From a bacterium (GTDB lineage Bacteria; Bacteroidota; Rhodothermia; Balneolales; M1805), in contig SBGQ01000033.1 of the NCBI GenBank assembly GCA_006226965.1, positions 1 to 64,000 on the forward strand: a stretch of 64,000 nt of DNA, read 5' to 3'. Position 1 is the stretch's first letter; every line of letters begins with the position of its first letter. The notes under the pieces are model-generated. The model ran no database searches. It saw only the letters and a program-made list of their open reading frames with translations, and was not told the origin of the DNA. Of the stretch, positions 17,364 to 27,899 are shown in pieces. Position numbers and translations under genes: made by a program.

Positions 17364-19737
17364 ATCCCGAATAAAACGTTCGTGGACGCATGGGGCCATA
17401 TACATATCCGGCGTCGCGTGTTGCACCGGCATCAAAATCTGATTGATAACTATTAGTGAGATTTTGCACGCCGAAAAACCAATCAACAGCCAAACCGTTT
17501 GTCACGTTAAATTCATAACTCATTTTAATGGACTGCTCAAAAAAAGACGGCGTCTGTTTTAAAACAGTAAACTCTGATTGTGAATCAATCATGTGCGGAA
17601 CGGTCATTTTACCCGTAAAAACGCCGGTGTAACTCCAATTCATTTTCTTTATTGGTGTGATTGAAAACGTTGCATACCCGTAAACATCCGGAGTTCTTAA
17701 CATTTTTTTTGTGGTAATGGTATTCTGTTCAGACGGTTCGTTTTGTGGAGACCAAATCACCTCATCCATATCATATTTCCCCTGTTGAACAGTGAGACCT
17801 GTTTGCATAACAAACTGCTTACCAAATCCGAGATTTAATTCGATATTTACACCTTGTACAAATGCACCCGAACCATTCGATTTTGTTACCTGACTCACTC
17901 CATTTACTAATTCAATAGGATTGGTAAGAATAAAGGGATGAGTTAAACGTGTATAAAAGTATTCTAGAACCGCACTTGTTTGTATATAGCCCAAAGGTTT
18001 TGTGTAATTCAGTGAAGCCGTGACACTTTGAGATTTTTCCATTTTTAAATCCGGACTTAGCTGTACAAATCGAGCTGCACCGCCAACGGTTTCAATATGC
18101 AGGTCTTCATTAAAGGCTTGTGGTGCCCGATATCCTTGCGCAAACGAAACTCTGGATTTGAATTGTTCATTCCAATCGTACATCAAAGCAAACCTCGGAA
18201 CAAAAACCACATACGAATCATCCGATAAATAAGAATCTGAACTAAAATGATACATACTATGTATTTGAACAACATCTACTCTGGCGCCACTTAATACTGT
18301 AAGATTCTGAACAGGAATCCATTGTAATTGAGCGTAATTTCCAATGGTTTGGACTTTTTGATCAATCAACCTTTGATAACCCGGCATATCATCTAAGACA
18401 TGATTCATTTGCCACTCAGAACCTGTTGTAAGCGAACTGTTTTCGCTCATTACGTACGAATACTGAACACCAACTGCTGTTGACCAATCGCTTGAATTCC
18501 CATAAGCATTCAAAGCCAGCACATCAGATTCTGTAAGTTCATCTCCAGGATTCAAAACACGTCCGCCGCCGCCATAATAGCTATCACGATTTACAGTCTG
18601 TAAGGAACCGTACACTGAAAATTTATGGTTTAATTGTTCTGAAACTCGTTCATAGGAAATAGTAGAGCCTAAAATGATGTGTTTTAACTGTTCAGTTAAA
18701 TCTGTTTGATGCGGCGCTAAATGAAACTCGTTTCCGCCTCGGCGAAATTCCTTTATTGTATAGGCGCTTAATTTCATTTTTGATTGAACATCGGGATTCC
18801 AAAATGCATCGAAACCCAAGGTATTGTTTTCTTGTTTTGTGATTTCTGAAAATCCGTCACCATTGGCATCCCAAAAATCGCGATTGCGATTAAATCCATA
18901 AAAAGTGAGTCCATGATTAAAATCCGAACTCACAACGGTTCCGTTTATATGCAAAGCCCTATCAGGAGTTTCAGCATTTAAAAAAGCTTGATTCAACCCG
19001 AATTGAACATCGTTTTGAATAGGTTCTTTAGTGATAATGTTTACCGTTCCTGCGATTGCATTTCCGCCATACAAAACCGAGCCGCCGCCGCGCACGACTT
19101 CAATTCGATCAATCATTTCTGCAGGAATCATTTCCAGACCATATACTCCGGCTAATGCAGAAAAAACGGGACGAGAATTAATAAGAATTTGAGAATAAGG
19201 CCCGTCTAAGCCATTCATTCGTAATTGTACAAATCCACAATTCTGGCAGTTGTTCTCGATGCGTAAACCCGGTGAAAAATTTAGACCTTCTGCCAAACAT
19301 AAAGCTTGCACATTCTCAAAGGTCTTTTTACCGATATTACTGATGATTACCGGTGATTGATAGCTCACTATCTCTGAACGTGTACCTGTAACAACAACTT
19401 GCTCCAGATTGAGAATATCTTCATCCAAACTAACATTCAACTGAACTGGATTAGTATTCTCAAGCAAAACTTGGATGGTTTTAGATTTATATCCAACCAG
19501 TGAAACATGTATATCGTAATTCCCAAATGGGATATTTTCGAGAACAAACACCCCTTCCAGATTAGAGACTGCACCCTTTTTTAACGATTTTATAAAAATG
19601 TTTGCACCTGCTAATGTCTCAGAATCTGATTGAATTCTTCCCTGAATTGTTCCTGATTGCCCAAAAACAGAAATAGCCGAGAAGAATATTATTAACAAAG
19701 CGAATAAATAAGTGTAGTTAAAATAATATTTAGTCAT
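17347..19737 (-). CDS. TonB-dependent receptor with N-terminal carboxypeptidase-regulatory-like domain
   Basis: Plug motif NNCQNCGFVQLRMNGLDGPYSQILINSRPVFSALAGVYGLEMIPAEMIDRIEVVRGGGSVLYGGNAIAGTVNIITK; C-terminal F. Confidence 0.93.
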   Translation of the reverse strand: MTKYYFNYTYLFALLIIFFSAISVFGQSGTIQGRIQSDSETLAGANIFIKSLKKGAVSNLEGVFVLENIPFGNYDIHVSLVGYKSKTIQVLLENTNPVQLNVSLDEDILNLEQVVVTGTRSEIVSYQSPVIISNIGKKTFENVQALCLAEGLNFSPGLRIENNCQNCGFVQLRMNGLDGPYSQILINSRPVFSALAGVYGLEMIPAEMIDRIEVVRGGGSVLYGGNAIAGTVNIITKEPIQNDVQFGLNQAFLNAETPDRALHINGTVVSSDFNHGLTFYGFNRNRDFWDANGDGFSEITKQENNTLGFDAFWNPDVQSKMKLSAYTIKEFRRGGNEFHLAPHQTDLTEQLKHIILGSTISYERVSEQLNHKFSVYGSLQTVNRDSYYGGGGRVLNPGDELTESDVLALNAYGNSSDWSTAVGVQYSYVMSENSSLTTGSEWQMNHVLDDMPGYQRLIDQKVQTIGNYAQLQWIPVQNLTVLSGARVDVVQIHSMYHFSSDSYLSDDSYVVFVPRFALMYDWNEQFKSRVSFAQGYRAPQAFNEDLHIETVGGAARFVQLSPDLKMEKSQSVTASLNYTKPLGYIQTSAVLEYFYTRLTHPFILTNPIELVNGVSQVTKSNGSGAFVQGVNIELNLGFGKQFVMQTGLTVQQGKYDMDEVIWSPQNEPSEQNTITTKKMLRTPDVYGYATFSITPIKKMNWSYTGVFTGKMTVPHMIDSQSEFTVLKQTPSFFEQSIKMSYEFNVTNGLAVDWFFGVQNLTNSYQSDFDAGATRDAGYVYGPMRPRTFYSGFNVEF

Positions 19738-19798
19738 AACTAAATATATAAATTTACACAACTAATCTACATCTATAAATAGAAATGTATACTATGTA

Positions 19799-20398
19799 CT
19801 AGCTCTTAATTCCTGTAAGTCGAATTACGGAAGCATCACCAACATGATAAGCGCCTTCATCTAAATGAGTCTCTATTTCGACTAATTCCACGATAGTTAA
19901 GTTTGAGAAATCAGTTTCTAACATCTCTCTCGTCATTAAGAGTTCTTTTAGTTTTGGCCCACCGGAAGTTTTTTCAAGCTGTTCTTGGCGAAATGCTTCT
20001 ATTATCAAGGTTCCGCCCGGTTTAAGTAGCTCAATTAATCGCTTATGAAAAGGAATTCGAATCTCTTGCGGTAAATGGACAAACACTAAAGCGATTGCAT
20101 CAAAGCTATCATTCTTATAAGCATCTAATTCCAGAATATCATGAATCTGATAATCTAAAACGACTTTCTTAACATGAGCCAATTTCATTGCTTTATCCTT
20201 TGCAGATTCACTTTGATCGAATGCAGAAACTACCCAGCCTAATTGAGCGGCATAAACAGCATTCCTACCCTCACCTTCTGCGGGAAAGAAAATTGTACCC
20301 GGCTTAATCTTTTTTATTTGCTGCTTTACATACTCGTTCGGTTTTATTCCGTAAACATATTCATCTTGGCTGTAACGCTCATTCCAAAAAGCTTTCAT
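19799..20398 (-). CDS. SAM-dependent methyltransferase (TehB/UbiE-like)
   Basis: FWNERYSQDEYVYG, FPAEGEGRNAVYAAQLGW. Confidence 0.85.
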   Translation of the reverse strand: MKAFWNERYSQDEYVYGIKPNEYVKQQIKKIKPGTIFFPAEGEGRNAVYAAQLGWVVSAFDQSESAKDKAMKLAHVKKVVLDYQIHDILELDAYKNDSFDAIALVFVHLPQEIRIPFHKRLIELLKPGGTLIIEAFRQEQLEKTSGGPKLKELLMTREMLETDFSNLTIVELVEIETHLDEGAYHVGDASVIRLTGIKS

Positions 20399-20629
20399 AC
20401 AATTATTTTATTATGTCAGAGAAGTGATTTTGTATTGAAAAACTAAACTTAGAAACAATTCTGTGAAAAAGGATTACTATTGTAAGGCTTTAACGCAGGA
20501 TTTAATGATTTTACTTTTGAACACAGGATAAATAAAGTAATCATTTTCTTATTTTAGAGAGGATTAAGGTTGTTATCCGACCTGTTTTTAAATACTTTTA
20601 ACGCGAATGCACTAAAAGGAAGCACACAT

Positions 20630-21085
20630 ATGATTCACCAATTTAGCAGCGAGAATATTCAGGAAATCGGCATTGTTCTTGGTACAGAGCCTAAAAAGAC
20701 AGGTAATGTTTACCGTTTAGAACTTAAAGATGATGCCGGTACACGTAAACTTGCCCTTGAAATTCATGTTGGTCTCGAAGTAGGCGGTGAACTTATTAAT
20801 ATGGTTTCTGTTTATGCAGCAAACACATTTATTCAACTCCATAACTGCACCGGATTCGTTGCCTCTGATTTATTAAATCAGGTTACATTTTTCGGAAAGC
20901 AACAAGAATTGGTCTCCGGTTTAATCATCGAAAAAGAAGCGGGATGTAGTTTATACTCAAACGTAAACGAGCATTTATTGAGCGGTGATTTCACCCAATT
21001 ACCACCGGAAGTAATGATGTCGAGTGTTGCTTTATCACTCACAGAAAGCATCGATTTCGAAGGTTTTTCATTCGACGAAGAGTAG
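20630..21085 (+). CDS. Conserved hypothetical protein upstream of ybeY
   Basis: Intact 151-codon ORF from ATG at 20630, 8 bp upstream of ybeY; no recognised domain. Confidence 0.6.
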   Translation: MIHQFSSENIQEIGIVLGTEPKKTGNVYRLELKDDAGTRKLALEIHVGLEVGGELINMVSVYAANTFIQLHNCTGFVASDLLNQVTFFGKQQELVSGLIIEKEAGCSLYSNVNEHLLSGDFTQLPPEVMMSSVALSLTESIDFEGFSFDEE

Positions 21086-21093
21086 TTGCCCTT

Positions 21094-21528
21094 ATGAATT
21101 CCGTAACTATTGAAGTAGCAAACGAATCAGGAATTCAAGTTCCCATTACCCAAGAAAAAGTGGCGGCGTGTATAAATGTTGTTTCAAAAGGTGAGCAAAA
21201 AGAATTCTCATTAGTTGAAGTCGTTTATGTTGACGCTAATCAAATTGTAGAAATTAATACACAGCATTTAGAGAGAACCTACGTTACAGATATTATCACT
21301 TTCGATTATACTGATGATGAAGAAGACGGCATAGAAGGCACATTATATTGTTGTGCACAACGAATTGAAGAACAAGCCGTCGAATTCGAAGAAAACGTTA
21401 ACAGAGAATTTCACCGAATTGTAATTCACGGATTACTTCACTTATGTGGTTACGATGATTCTACAGATGTTCTAAAAGCAGAAATGACTCGCTTAGAAGA
21501 CCTGTATCTGGAGCAAATTTCTTTGTAA
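21094..21528 (+). CDS. ybeY: Endoribonuclease/rRNA maturation factor YbeY
   Basis: Zinc-site motif HGLLHLCGYDD. Confidence 0.95.
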   Translation: MNSVTIEVANESGIQVPITQEKVAACINVVSKGEQKEFSLVEVVYVDANQIVEINTQHLERTYVTDIITFDYTDDEEDGIEGTLYCCAQRIEEQAVEFEENVNREFHRIVIHGLLHLCGYDDSTDVLKAEMTRLEDLYLEQISL

Positions 21529-21537
21529 TTTTAACCC

Positions 21538-21969
21538 ATGCAAGAAAACGTTATTGACATCATTGTAAGCATCTTCAGACGGATACAGGCAGGCGAAGGC
21601 TTAAAAGAAATTCAATCAGAAGACTTCTCCAATTACCAAAAAAGTGAATTTATAGCAGCTTATTCCTATGTATTAGAACATCAGGAAAACACAAAAAAAG
21701 AAAAGCTGCAAACGATTGTACCGCGCATTTTACATTTAGCTGAGCGATTGGTACTAACTCCGCAGGCTTACGGTTATCTTTTGGAACTCAACAAATTAGG
21801 TATGCTCTCTTATTCTGATATGGAATTCATCATCGAAAAAACCATGTTGAATTCAACCATGCGTATTGAGTTAGATCAGATGAAAACCTTAGTTGCTCGT
21901 TACTTATATCAGCATAAAAATGAATTCGGCGGGAACTTCAACTTTTCAGGCAACGAATCCATAAACTAA
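21538..21969 (+). CDS. DUF494/Smg-like protein
   Basis: RLVLTPQAYGYLLELNKLGMLSYSDMEFIIEKTMLNSTMRIELDQMKTLVARYLYQH resembles the Smg C-terminal helices. Confidence 0.6.
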   Translation: MQENVIDIIVSIFRRIQAGEGLKEIQSEDFSNYQKSEFIAAYSYVLEHQENTKKEKLQTIVPRILHLAERLVLTPQAYGYLLELNKLGMLSYSDMEFIIEKTMLNSTMRIELDQMKTLVARYLYQHKNEFGGNFNFSGNESIN

Positions 21970-22007
21970 GTTCAATCGCTCATCCTCCTAATTCGGCTGG
22001 CTCAAAT

Positions 22008-22385
22008 TTACTTAGCAAAAACCTGAGTGCTTAACCAATACGCACTTGCTGATGCCAATAAACTAAACACAACATTCATTCCGATATTTATAAAGCCTTG
22101 CATGGCTAATCCGCCTTTAAACAATTCAATGGTTTCCATAGAAAAGGTTGAGAACGTTGTTAAAGCGCCAAGAAAACCGGTAGCAATTGCTAATCTCATC
22201 GGTTCTTGTAAATTCCCTTGATGTACCATTCCAATTATAAAACCTAAAATAAACGAACCTAGAACATTAACGGTAAGTGTTCCGAACGGAAATAGCCCGG
22301 GTGTTAACGAATTAATCCATTCCGTTAGTTTATATCTGGAAATTGCGCCTAATGCTCCGCCTATTCCAACCCAAATAAGATTCAT
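22008..22385 (-). CDS. crcB: Fluoride exporter CrcB/Fluc
   Basis: GGALGAISRY, PFGTLTVNVLGSFILG, GFLGALTTFSTFS. Confidence 0.95.
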   Translation of the reverse strand: MNLIWVGIGGALGAISRYKLTEWINSLTPGLFPFGTLTVNVLGSFILGFIIGMVHQGNLQEPMRLAIATGFLGALTTFSTFSMETIELFKGGLAMQGFINIGMNVVFSLLASASAYWLSTQVFAK

Positions 22386-22434
22386 CATGCCTATGAGTTC
22401 TGCAATGGTTAGTATCAATGGTTGAAATGATACG

Positions 22435-22638
22435 TTATTCTTGGGAACCTTTTTTCATACAATTCGAAAGTAATTCATACGCTTTATGGATTTTCCCTTC
22501 AGATAATTTCTTTTTTATTTCGGGATACATTTCTAAACAAATTCTACGCATCAGCTTTCGCTCATCCATTAGCGCATTATATTCCTTATTTTCCTTCTCA
22601 CTAAGCACGCTGTAAAGTATTAATCTCTCTATTTCCAA
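22435..22638 (-). CDS. Small hypothetical protein (TTG start)
   Basis: 67-aa ORF upstream of and codirectional with crcB; weak support. Confidence 0.35.
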   Translation of the reverse strand: MEIERLILYSVLSEKENKEYNALMDERKLMRRICLEMYPEIKKKLSEGKIHKAYELLSNCMKKGSQE

Positions 22639-22646
22639 ACAGTCCT

Positions 22647-23798
22647 ATGACAGACAAATCCATCGAAACCAGTATCAAAGCATTCAGAGAAGATTTGGTC
22701 TTCCCCGCTCAAGGTAGAATTTATTTGAATCATGCAGCCATAAGTCCAATCTCGAATTATGTTAAAAAGGCGATGGATTCTGATATTCAAACGCGCTTTG
22801 AATCCGATCCGGAAAATCTGGAAGCATTGCTCTTTAAAATGGAACAATCCAGAAAAATATTAGCCAGATGGATGAACATTACTGATTTCAATAGAATCGG
22901 GTTCGTGTATAATGTAAGCACAACGATAAACCAAATTGTGCAAAGCATGGAATGGCACTCCGGTGATGAAATCTTGGTGAACTCAAAGGAGTTTCCATCC
23001 AACCGAAGACCATATGAGACTTTAAAAACCCTTGGAGTTCAGATTCTTGAACTAGGAAATAGCGAAGGAGCTGTTCGTGCGGAAGAGGTTGAACAATTAA
23101 TAACTCCAAAAACAAAATTAGTTGCCATAAGTGCTGTGCAGTTTTTAGGAGGATTCAAAGCTAATTTAACTGCAATTGCTGAGATTTGCAGAAAACATCA
23201 GGTTCTGTTACTAGTAGATACCATTCAAGCATTGGGACAAATATCGTTCAATCAAGAAGAAATTCATGCTGATTTTATCGTTGGCGGTTCGCACAAGTGG
23301 TTAATGGGTCCAACCGGCATCGGCTATTGTTTTATTTCTGAAAACGGTGAATCGGCTATGAAAGTAAAACCTCAAGGCTGGTTGAACAATGATACTCCTT
23401 GGAATTTATTCGCATCAGAGGCAACTCTGTTAAAAGGCGGAAGAATTTTGGAAGTCGGTGGAATTTCATCAATAAATGTATCCGGTTTATATGCAACACT
23501 ACGCCAGTTTGATGCAATCGGAATTGACCATATTCAGGTTTATGCTTACCAAAACGCAGGGAATTTACGTGCAAGACTCGCTAAAACAGGGGCAGTTTTT
23601 GGAGATTTTAAGCTGGAAGAACGTTCATCGATAATGAGTCTGTATTTTGGGAAACGTGCGGAAGACATCCATAAAAAACTAAAAGAAAATCAGATTGATA
23701 CTGCCGTTCGTGAAGGATTTATTCGCCTTAGCCCACATTTTTATTTGAATGATGCAGAGATTCACAAAGCTGCTGATGTACTATTAAGTGTAATTTAG
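22647..23798 (+). CDS. Class V aminotransferase (cysteine desulfurase/isopenicillin-N epimerase-like)
   Basis: YLNHAAISPIS, LLVDTIQALGQ, FIVGGSHKWLMGPTGIGY. Confidence 0.9.
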   Translation: MTDKSIETSIKAFREDLVFPAQGRIYLNHAAISPISNYVKKAMDSDIQTRFESDPENLEALLFKMEQSRKILARWMNITDFNRIGFVYNVSTTINQIVQSMEWHSGDEILVNSKEFPSNRRPYETLKTLGVQILELGNSEGAVRAEEVEQLITPKTKLVAISAVQFLGGFKANLTAIAEICRKHQVLLLVDTIQALGQISFNQEEIHADFIVGGSHKWLMGPTGIGYCFISENGESAMKVKPQGWLNNDTPWNLFASEATLLKGGRILEVGGISSINVSGLYATLRQFDAIGIDHIQVYAYQNAGNLRARLAKTGAVFGDFKLEERSSIMSLYFGKRAEDIHKKLKENQIDTAVREGFIRLSPHFYLNDAEIHKAADVLLSVI

Positions 23799-23800
23799 AA

Positions 23801-24865
23801 TTACACCGTGCACAAACGCTGAATCATAAAGAAAAGAATGGAACGCTCGTCTAACGTTGAAAATCCTTTAACGGCGCGGTCTGTATCATATAATATTTCA
23901 AAAACTGCTGGCATTGAATTCAAAGAATACAGACGCGCTTCTTTTTGAAGCATAGTTAAACGGTATCCGTTCATTCCAAGTGATGAGCTAATCTGATCCG
24001 GGCTTAACCCTTTGGCTTGCATACGTAAGTATTGCCAAACATTTAGATACATCGAACTGAAAAAGCCCAACATTTTTAGCATTTCACCAACGGCACCGTC
24101 ACCCTGACTCATCATATGTTCAGCAATAACCAAAGCGTCGTGTGTTCTGCGTTGAATAATGGCATCTTTAAGCTCAAAAACGGTGAATTCTTTGGCAAAA
24201 CCAACTAAGTCCCGAACATCTTTTTCGGTAACATCTTCCCCTTTTTTTGCGGTAATCAGCTTTTGAATTTCGTTGGATAATAAGAGTAAATCTCCGCCAA
24301 CAAACTGAACTAATAACTGTGCCGCATGGGGTTCTATTCTGGACTGAAAACGCATTTTCGCCCAATCAACCACCCAATCAGCCAATAAATAATCCGGTGT
24401 TACTGAAAAATCGAAATTCCCGACATTTGGGCTAGATGCTAATGCTTTACCGATTTTGGTTGTTTTAGCGATTGCCTTTTCATCAATAAAAACAACTAAA
24501 GATGTCGGATTCGGACGCTCCAAATACGGTAAAAAATCATTCAAATTCCCACCGTCTTCGTTTGCAGAAGCACTTCCTTTCGCTAATAACTGGAAATCCC
24601 GAACAACAACGATGCGTCGCTCCGCCATCATCGGATAACTGCGGCAAAGACCAATTACCTGATCAACTTTACCGTCTTGCCCATGTACCAAGTTGAAGTT
24701 AAAATCTTTTAAATCAGCAGGCATTAACCCGTTTATTTCATCTAAAGCTCGGTCATGAAAAAACACTTCCTCACCGGTTAGATAATAAATCGGATGCATT
24801 CCGCCACGGATGTCTTTTAAAAACTCCTGATAGGTGTCAATGCCTGTTTTTTTCTTGTTTTGCAT
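23801..24865 (-). CDS. holA: DNA polymerase III subunit delta
   Basis: IYYLTGEEVFFHDRALDEI, VVFIDEKA, LLLLSNEIQKL; overall HolA pattern. Confidence 0.85.
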   Translation of the reverse strand: MQNKKKTGIDTYQEFLKDIRGGMHPIYYLTGEEVFFHDRALDEINGLMPADLKDFNFNLVHGQDGKVDQVIGLCRSYPMMAERRIVVVRDFQLLAKGSASANEDGGNLNDFLPYLERPNPTSLVVFIDEKAIAKTTKIGKALASSPNVGNFDFSVTPDYLLADWVVDWAKMRFQSRIEPHAAQLLVQFVGGDLLLLSNEIQKLITAKKGEDVTEKDVRDLVGFAKEFTVFELKDAIIQRRTHDALVIAEHMMSQGDGAVGEMLKMLGFFSSMYLNVWQYLRMQAKGLSPDQISSSLGMNGYRLTMLQKEARLYSLNSMPAVFEILYDTDRAVKGFSTLDERSILFFMIQRLCTV

Positions 24866-24941
24866 GATAAACGGACGGAATTAAAGGTATTTACTATGAT
24901 TGTTCAAACTGTAAACCAATCTAAGGTAAGTACTTCATTAA

Positions 24942-24977
24942 AAAAGGTCACTCAAGTTTGGCATTGAGCGACCTTTT
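24942..24977 (-). terminator. Terminator after asnS
   Basis: AAAAGGTC-a-CTCAA...TTGAG-c-GACCTTTT stem. Confidence 0.75.
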
Positions 24978-24985
24978 CAAAAAAA

Positions 24986-26479
24986 TTAAGGATATAATCT
25001 GCCCAATGTACGAGCAAACGGAATGGTTTCTCTAACGTGATGTAAACCACAAATCCAGCTTACAGTTCGTTCTATACCTAAACCAAAGCCTGAGTGAGGA
25101 ACAGAACCGTATTTACGTAAATCAAGATACCATTCAAATGCTTTTTCGTCTAACTCATGTTTTTTGATTTGAGTTAACATTTCTTCAATATCATCCTCAC
25201 GCTGAGAACCTCCGATAATTTCACCATAACCTTCCGGAGCAAGTACATCCACACAAAGTACCAAATCTGCATTTTCAGGGTCTTTTTTCATGTAGAAAGC
25301 TTTCGCTTCTCTAGGATATCGGTGAACCATAATAGGTTTATCAAACTGCATAGTTAGTAAGGTCTCATCAGAACCGCCAAGATCATCACCCCATTTCAGA
25401 TTTTCTACAGATTCTTTCCAAACCGGAATATTGCGTAAATCCTCTTCGATTTCGCTGATTCTAACTGAAATTTCTTTCTTGCGATTTTCTATCTGAAATT
25501 TGCGTCCTTTTTTAGCATTGTTAAACTCAGCCGTAATTTCTTTTTCTTCTGTCTGAAGTGCTTTTAGCTCTTCGGCACGTGATAACTGCATGTCTTTCAA
25601 CATATCACGAGTTTTATCGCTTTTCAATAATTCGATGGCATCTGTATAGGAAATACGAGGGAAAGGCCCTTTTATAGCTTCCAACTTTGAAATATCACGA
25701 CCTAAAATCTCCATCTCTTCCATTTTGTTTTTCAGAACAGATTCGACAATGTAACAGAGCATTTCTTCTGCTAATTGCATATCCATATCCAAATCAAAAA
25801 ATGCCATTTCGGGCTCAACCATCCAGAATTCAGTTAAATGGCGACGAGTTTTTGATTTTTCAGCGCGAAAAGTTGGTCCGAATGTGTACACTCTTCCGTG
25901 AGCTAAAGCCATTGCTTCAGCATATAACTGACCGGATTGAGTTAAATATGCCGGTTGATCGAAGTATTTAGTTTCGAATAAAGTAGTTGTTCCTTCTGCT
26001 GCATTTCCAGTAAAAATCGGAGCATCTAACTGCATGAATCCGCGCTCTTGGAAAAAACGATGAATTGAAAACACGATTTCATTGCGAACACGCATAATCG
26101 CCCATTGGCGTTTACTTCTTAGCCATAAGTGACGATTATTTTGCAGGAATTCGATACCGTGATCTTTTGGTGTAATCGGGTAATTCTCTGCAATTTGGAT
26201 GATTTTCATATCAGAGATATGAATCTCGTAACCGCTTAGTGAACGTTCATCTTTTTGAACAACTCCGGTTACATAGAGAGAACTCTCCTGAGTTAAGGTA
26301 TTGGCTGCTTCCCATACATCTGCGTTTACATCTGTTTCAGAGGTAATACACTGGCACATGCCTGTACCGTCGCGCAAAATGGTAAATACCAGACTTTTTG
26401 AAGAACGCTGGTTGTAAACCCAACCGCCTACTGTAACTGTTTGGCCAACATGTTTTGATAAATCGCTAATCGTAACCAT
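24986..26479 (-). CDS. asnS: Asparaginyl-tRNA synthetase
   Basis: [72 protein letters not shown]. Confidence 0.95.
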   Translation of the reverse strand: MVTISDLSKHVGQTVTVGGWVYNQRSSKSLVFTILRDGTGMCQCITSETDVNADVWEAANTLTQESSLYVTGVVQKDERSLSGYEIHISDMKIIQIAENYPITPKDHGIEFLQNNRHLWLRSKRQWAIMRVRNEIVFSIHRFFQERGFMQLDAPIFTGNAAEGTTTLFETKYFDQPAYLTQSGQLYAEAMALAHGRVYTFGPTFRAEKSKTRRHLTEFWMVEPEMAFFDLDMDMQLAEEMLCYIVESVLKNKMEEMEILGRDISKLEAIKGPFPRISYTDAIELLKSDKTRDMLKDMQLSRAEELKALQTEEKEITAEFNNAKKGRKFQIENRKKEISVRISEIEEDLRNIPVWKESVENLKWGDDLGGSDETLLTMQFDKPIMVHRYPREAKAFYMKKDPENADLVLCVDVLAPEGYGEIIGGSQREDDIEEMLTQIKKHELDEKAFEWYLDLRKYGSVPHSGFGLGIERTVSWICGLHHVRETIPFARTLGRLYP

Positions 26480-26482
26480 ACT

Positions 26483-27724
26483 TTAATCGTTGTTTGATGG
26501 AATTAAAACTGTTTCTGTAAAAAGTTCTTTTTTTAGGAATTCTGCACAAAATGCATGTAAATCTTCTGCTGTAACAGCATCGATATCGCGTTCAATTTCA
26601 TCTAAAGGCACATATCGATTATAATACATTTCACTTTTTGCGAGGCGGGTCATACGATTACTCATATTTTCCTGCCCAAGTAACAACATTCCTTTTAACT
26701 GTGTTTTTGAATTTTGAAGTTCTTGATCCGGAACGGGCTCAGATGCCATTTTATCTAGTTCGGCATACACCAATTCTTTCACATGTTCCACATATTCTTC
26801 GTCTGTTCCGGTGTAAATAGCAAAAAATCCGGTGTCGTAATAGGATTGAATACTGGAATTAATGGTATAACAATAACCGTATTTTTCTCGCACATTTTGA
26901 TGTAAACGAGAACTCATTCCACCGCCAAGAATCATATTCATCAGCAATAATTTAAAGCGATCAGGATCGGAAGAACTCAAAGAACGGCGCCCCATAACAA
27001 GATGAGTTTGCTCTATTTCCTTCTGTAATTTACTTTCACGTTTAACATAAGTCGGGATAATTTCCTGACGTGAAACTTGGGTTCCTGTCGGGTGATTGCC
27101 AAAGTAATTTTCCATGTGCTTCACTACTTCATCGTGATTTACATTTCCTGCAATCGCCATTATCAAATTATCTGCTCTATAATGAGTATCCATAAACTGA
27201 TACAATTGATCTCGGTTAAACGCATTTACCGTGTTTTCGAAACCAATAATCGGGCGTCCTAGTGGATGACCGTTAAAAACCTGACCGATAAATTCCTCAA
27301 AAACATAATCTTCGGGACTATCGCGATACATTTTCATTTCTTCAATTACGACTTTCTTTTCTTTCTCAAGTTCATCAGCGGGGAAAGTCGGGTTTAGAAT
27401 CATGTCTGAAATCACATCAAGCGCTGTCGATAATTCGGTGTCTAAACAACGCACATAATAGGCTGTGTACTCATTTGAGGTGAAGGCGTTCATATAACCG
27501 CCACGAGCTTCAATTTCAGATACAATATCAAATGCTGAACGTTTTTTTGTCCCTTTGAACAGCATATGTTCTAAGAAATGAGTAATACCGGCTTGTTCAG
27601 CTGTTTCGTAACGTGAACCTGTTTTTACCCATATTCCGCCTGATACACTTCTTACCGTTGGAATATGTTCTGTAATGATGACAAATCCGTTTTCTAATTT
27701 GGTTTGTTTAACCTGTTCCTGCAT
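26483..27724 (-). CDS. M16 family zinc protease (processing-peptidase-like)
   Basis: HFLEHMLFKGT inverted zinc motif; GGGMSSRLHQNVREKYGYCY. Confidence 0.95.
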   Translation of the reverse strand: MQEQVKQTKLENGFVIITEHIPTVRSVSGGIWVKTGSRYETAEQAGITHFLEHMLFKGTKKRSAFDIVSEIEARGGYMNAFTSNEYTAYYVRCLDTELSTALDVISDMILNPTFPADELEKEKKVVIEEMKMYRDSPEDYVFEEFIGQVFNGHPLGRPIIGFENTVNAFNRDQLYQFMDTHYRADNLIMAIAGNVNHDEVVKHMENYFGNHPTGTQVSRQEIIPTYVKRESKLQKEIEQTHLVMGRRSLSSSDPDRFKLLLMNMILGGGMSSRLHQNVREKYGYCYTINSSIQSYYDTGFFAIYTGTDEEYVEHVKELVYAELDKMASEPVPDQELQNSKTQLKGMLLLGQENMSNRMTRLAKSEMYYNRYVPLDEIERDIDAVTAEDLHAFCAEFLKKELFTETVLIPSNND

Positions 27725-27871
27725 GGATTTTTTAAACGCCTATCTTATAATTATGTATTTAAAAGTGGCGAAAAATACTTGTTTTTTGGCTGATTTGGGA
27801 GATGAAATTCTCACTATTTCGATTTGATGAACAGCTTTCTCTGATAACTAACTTACAACCTCTATAAAACA

Positions 27872-27898
27872 AAAAAGGGCGCCATTGGCGCCCTTTTT
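27872..27898 (-). terminator. Terminator after pnp
   Basis: AAAAAGGGCGCC-att-GGCGCCCTTTTT. Confidence 0.9.
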
Positions 27899-27899
27899 A

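Noticed and set aside
22386-22640. Possible fluoride riboswitch upstream of crcB
   Set aside because: No crcB-motif-like conserved sequence could be recognised by eye; the region instead holds a small ORF.
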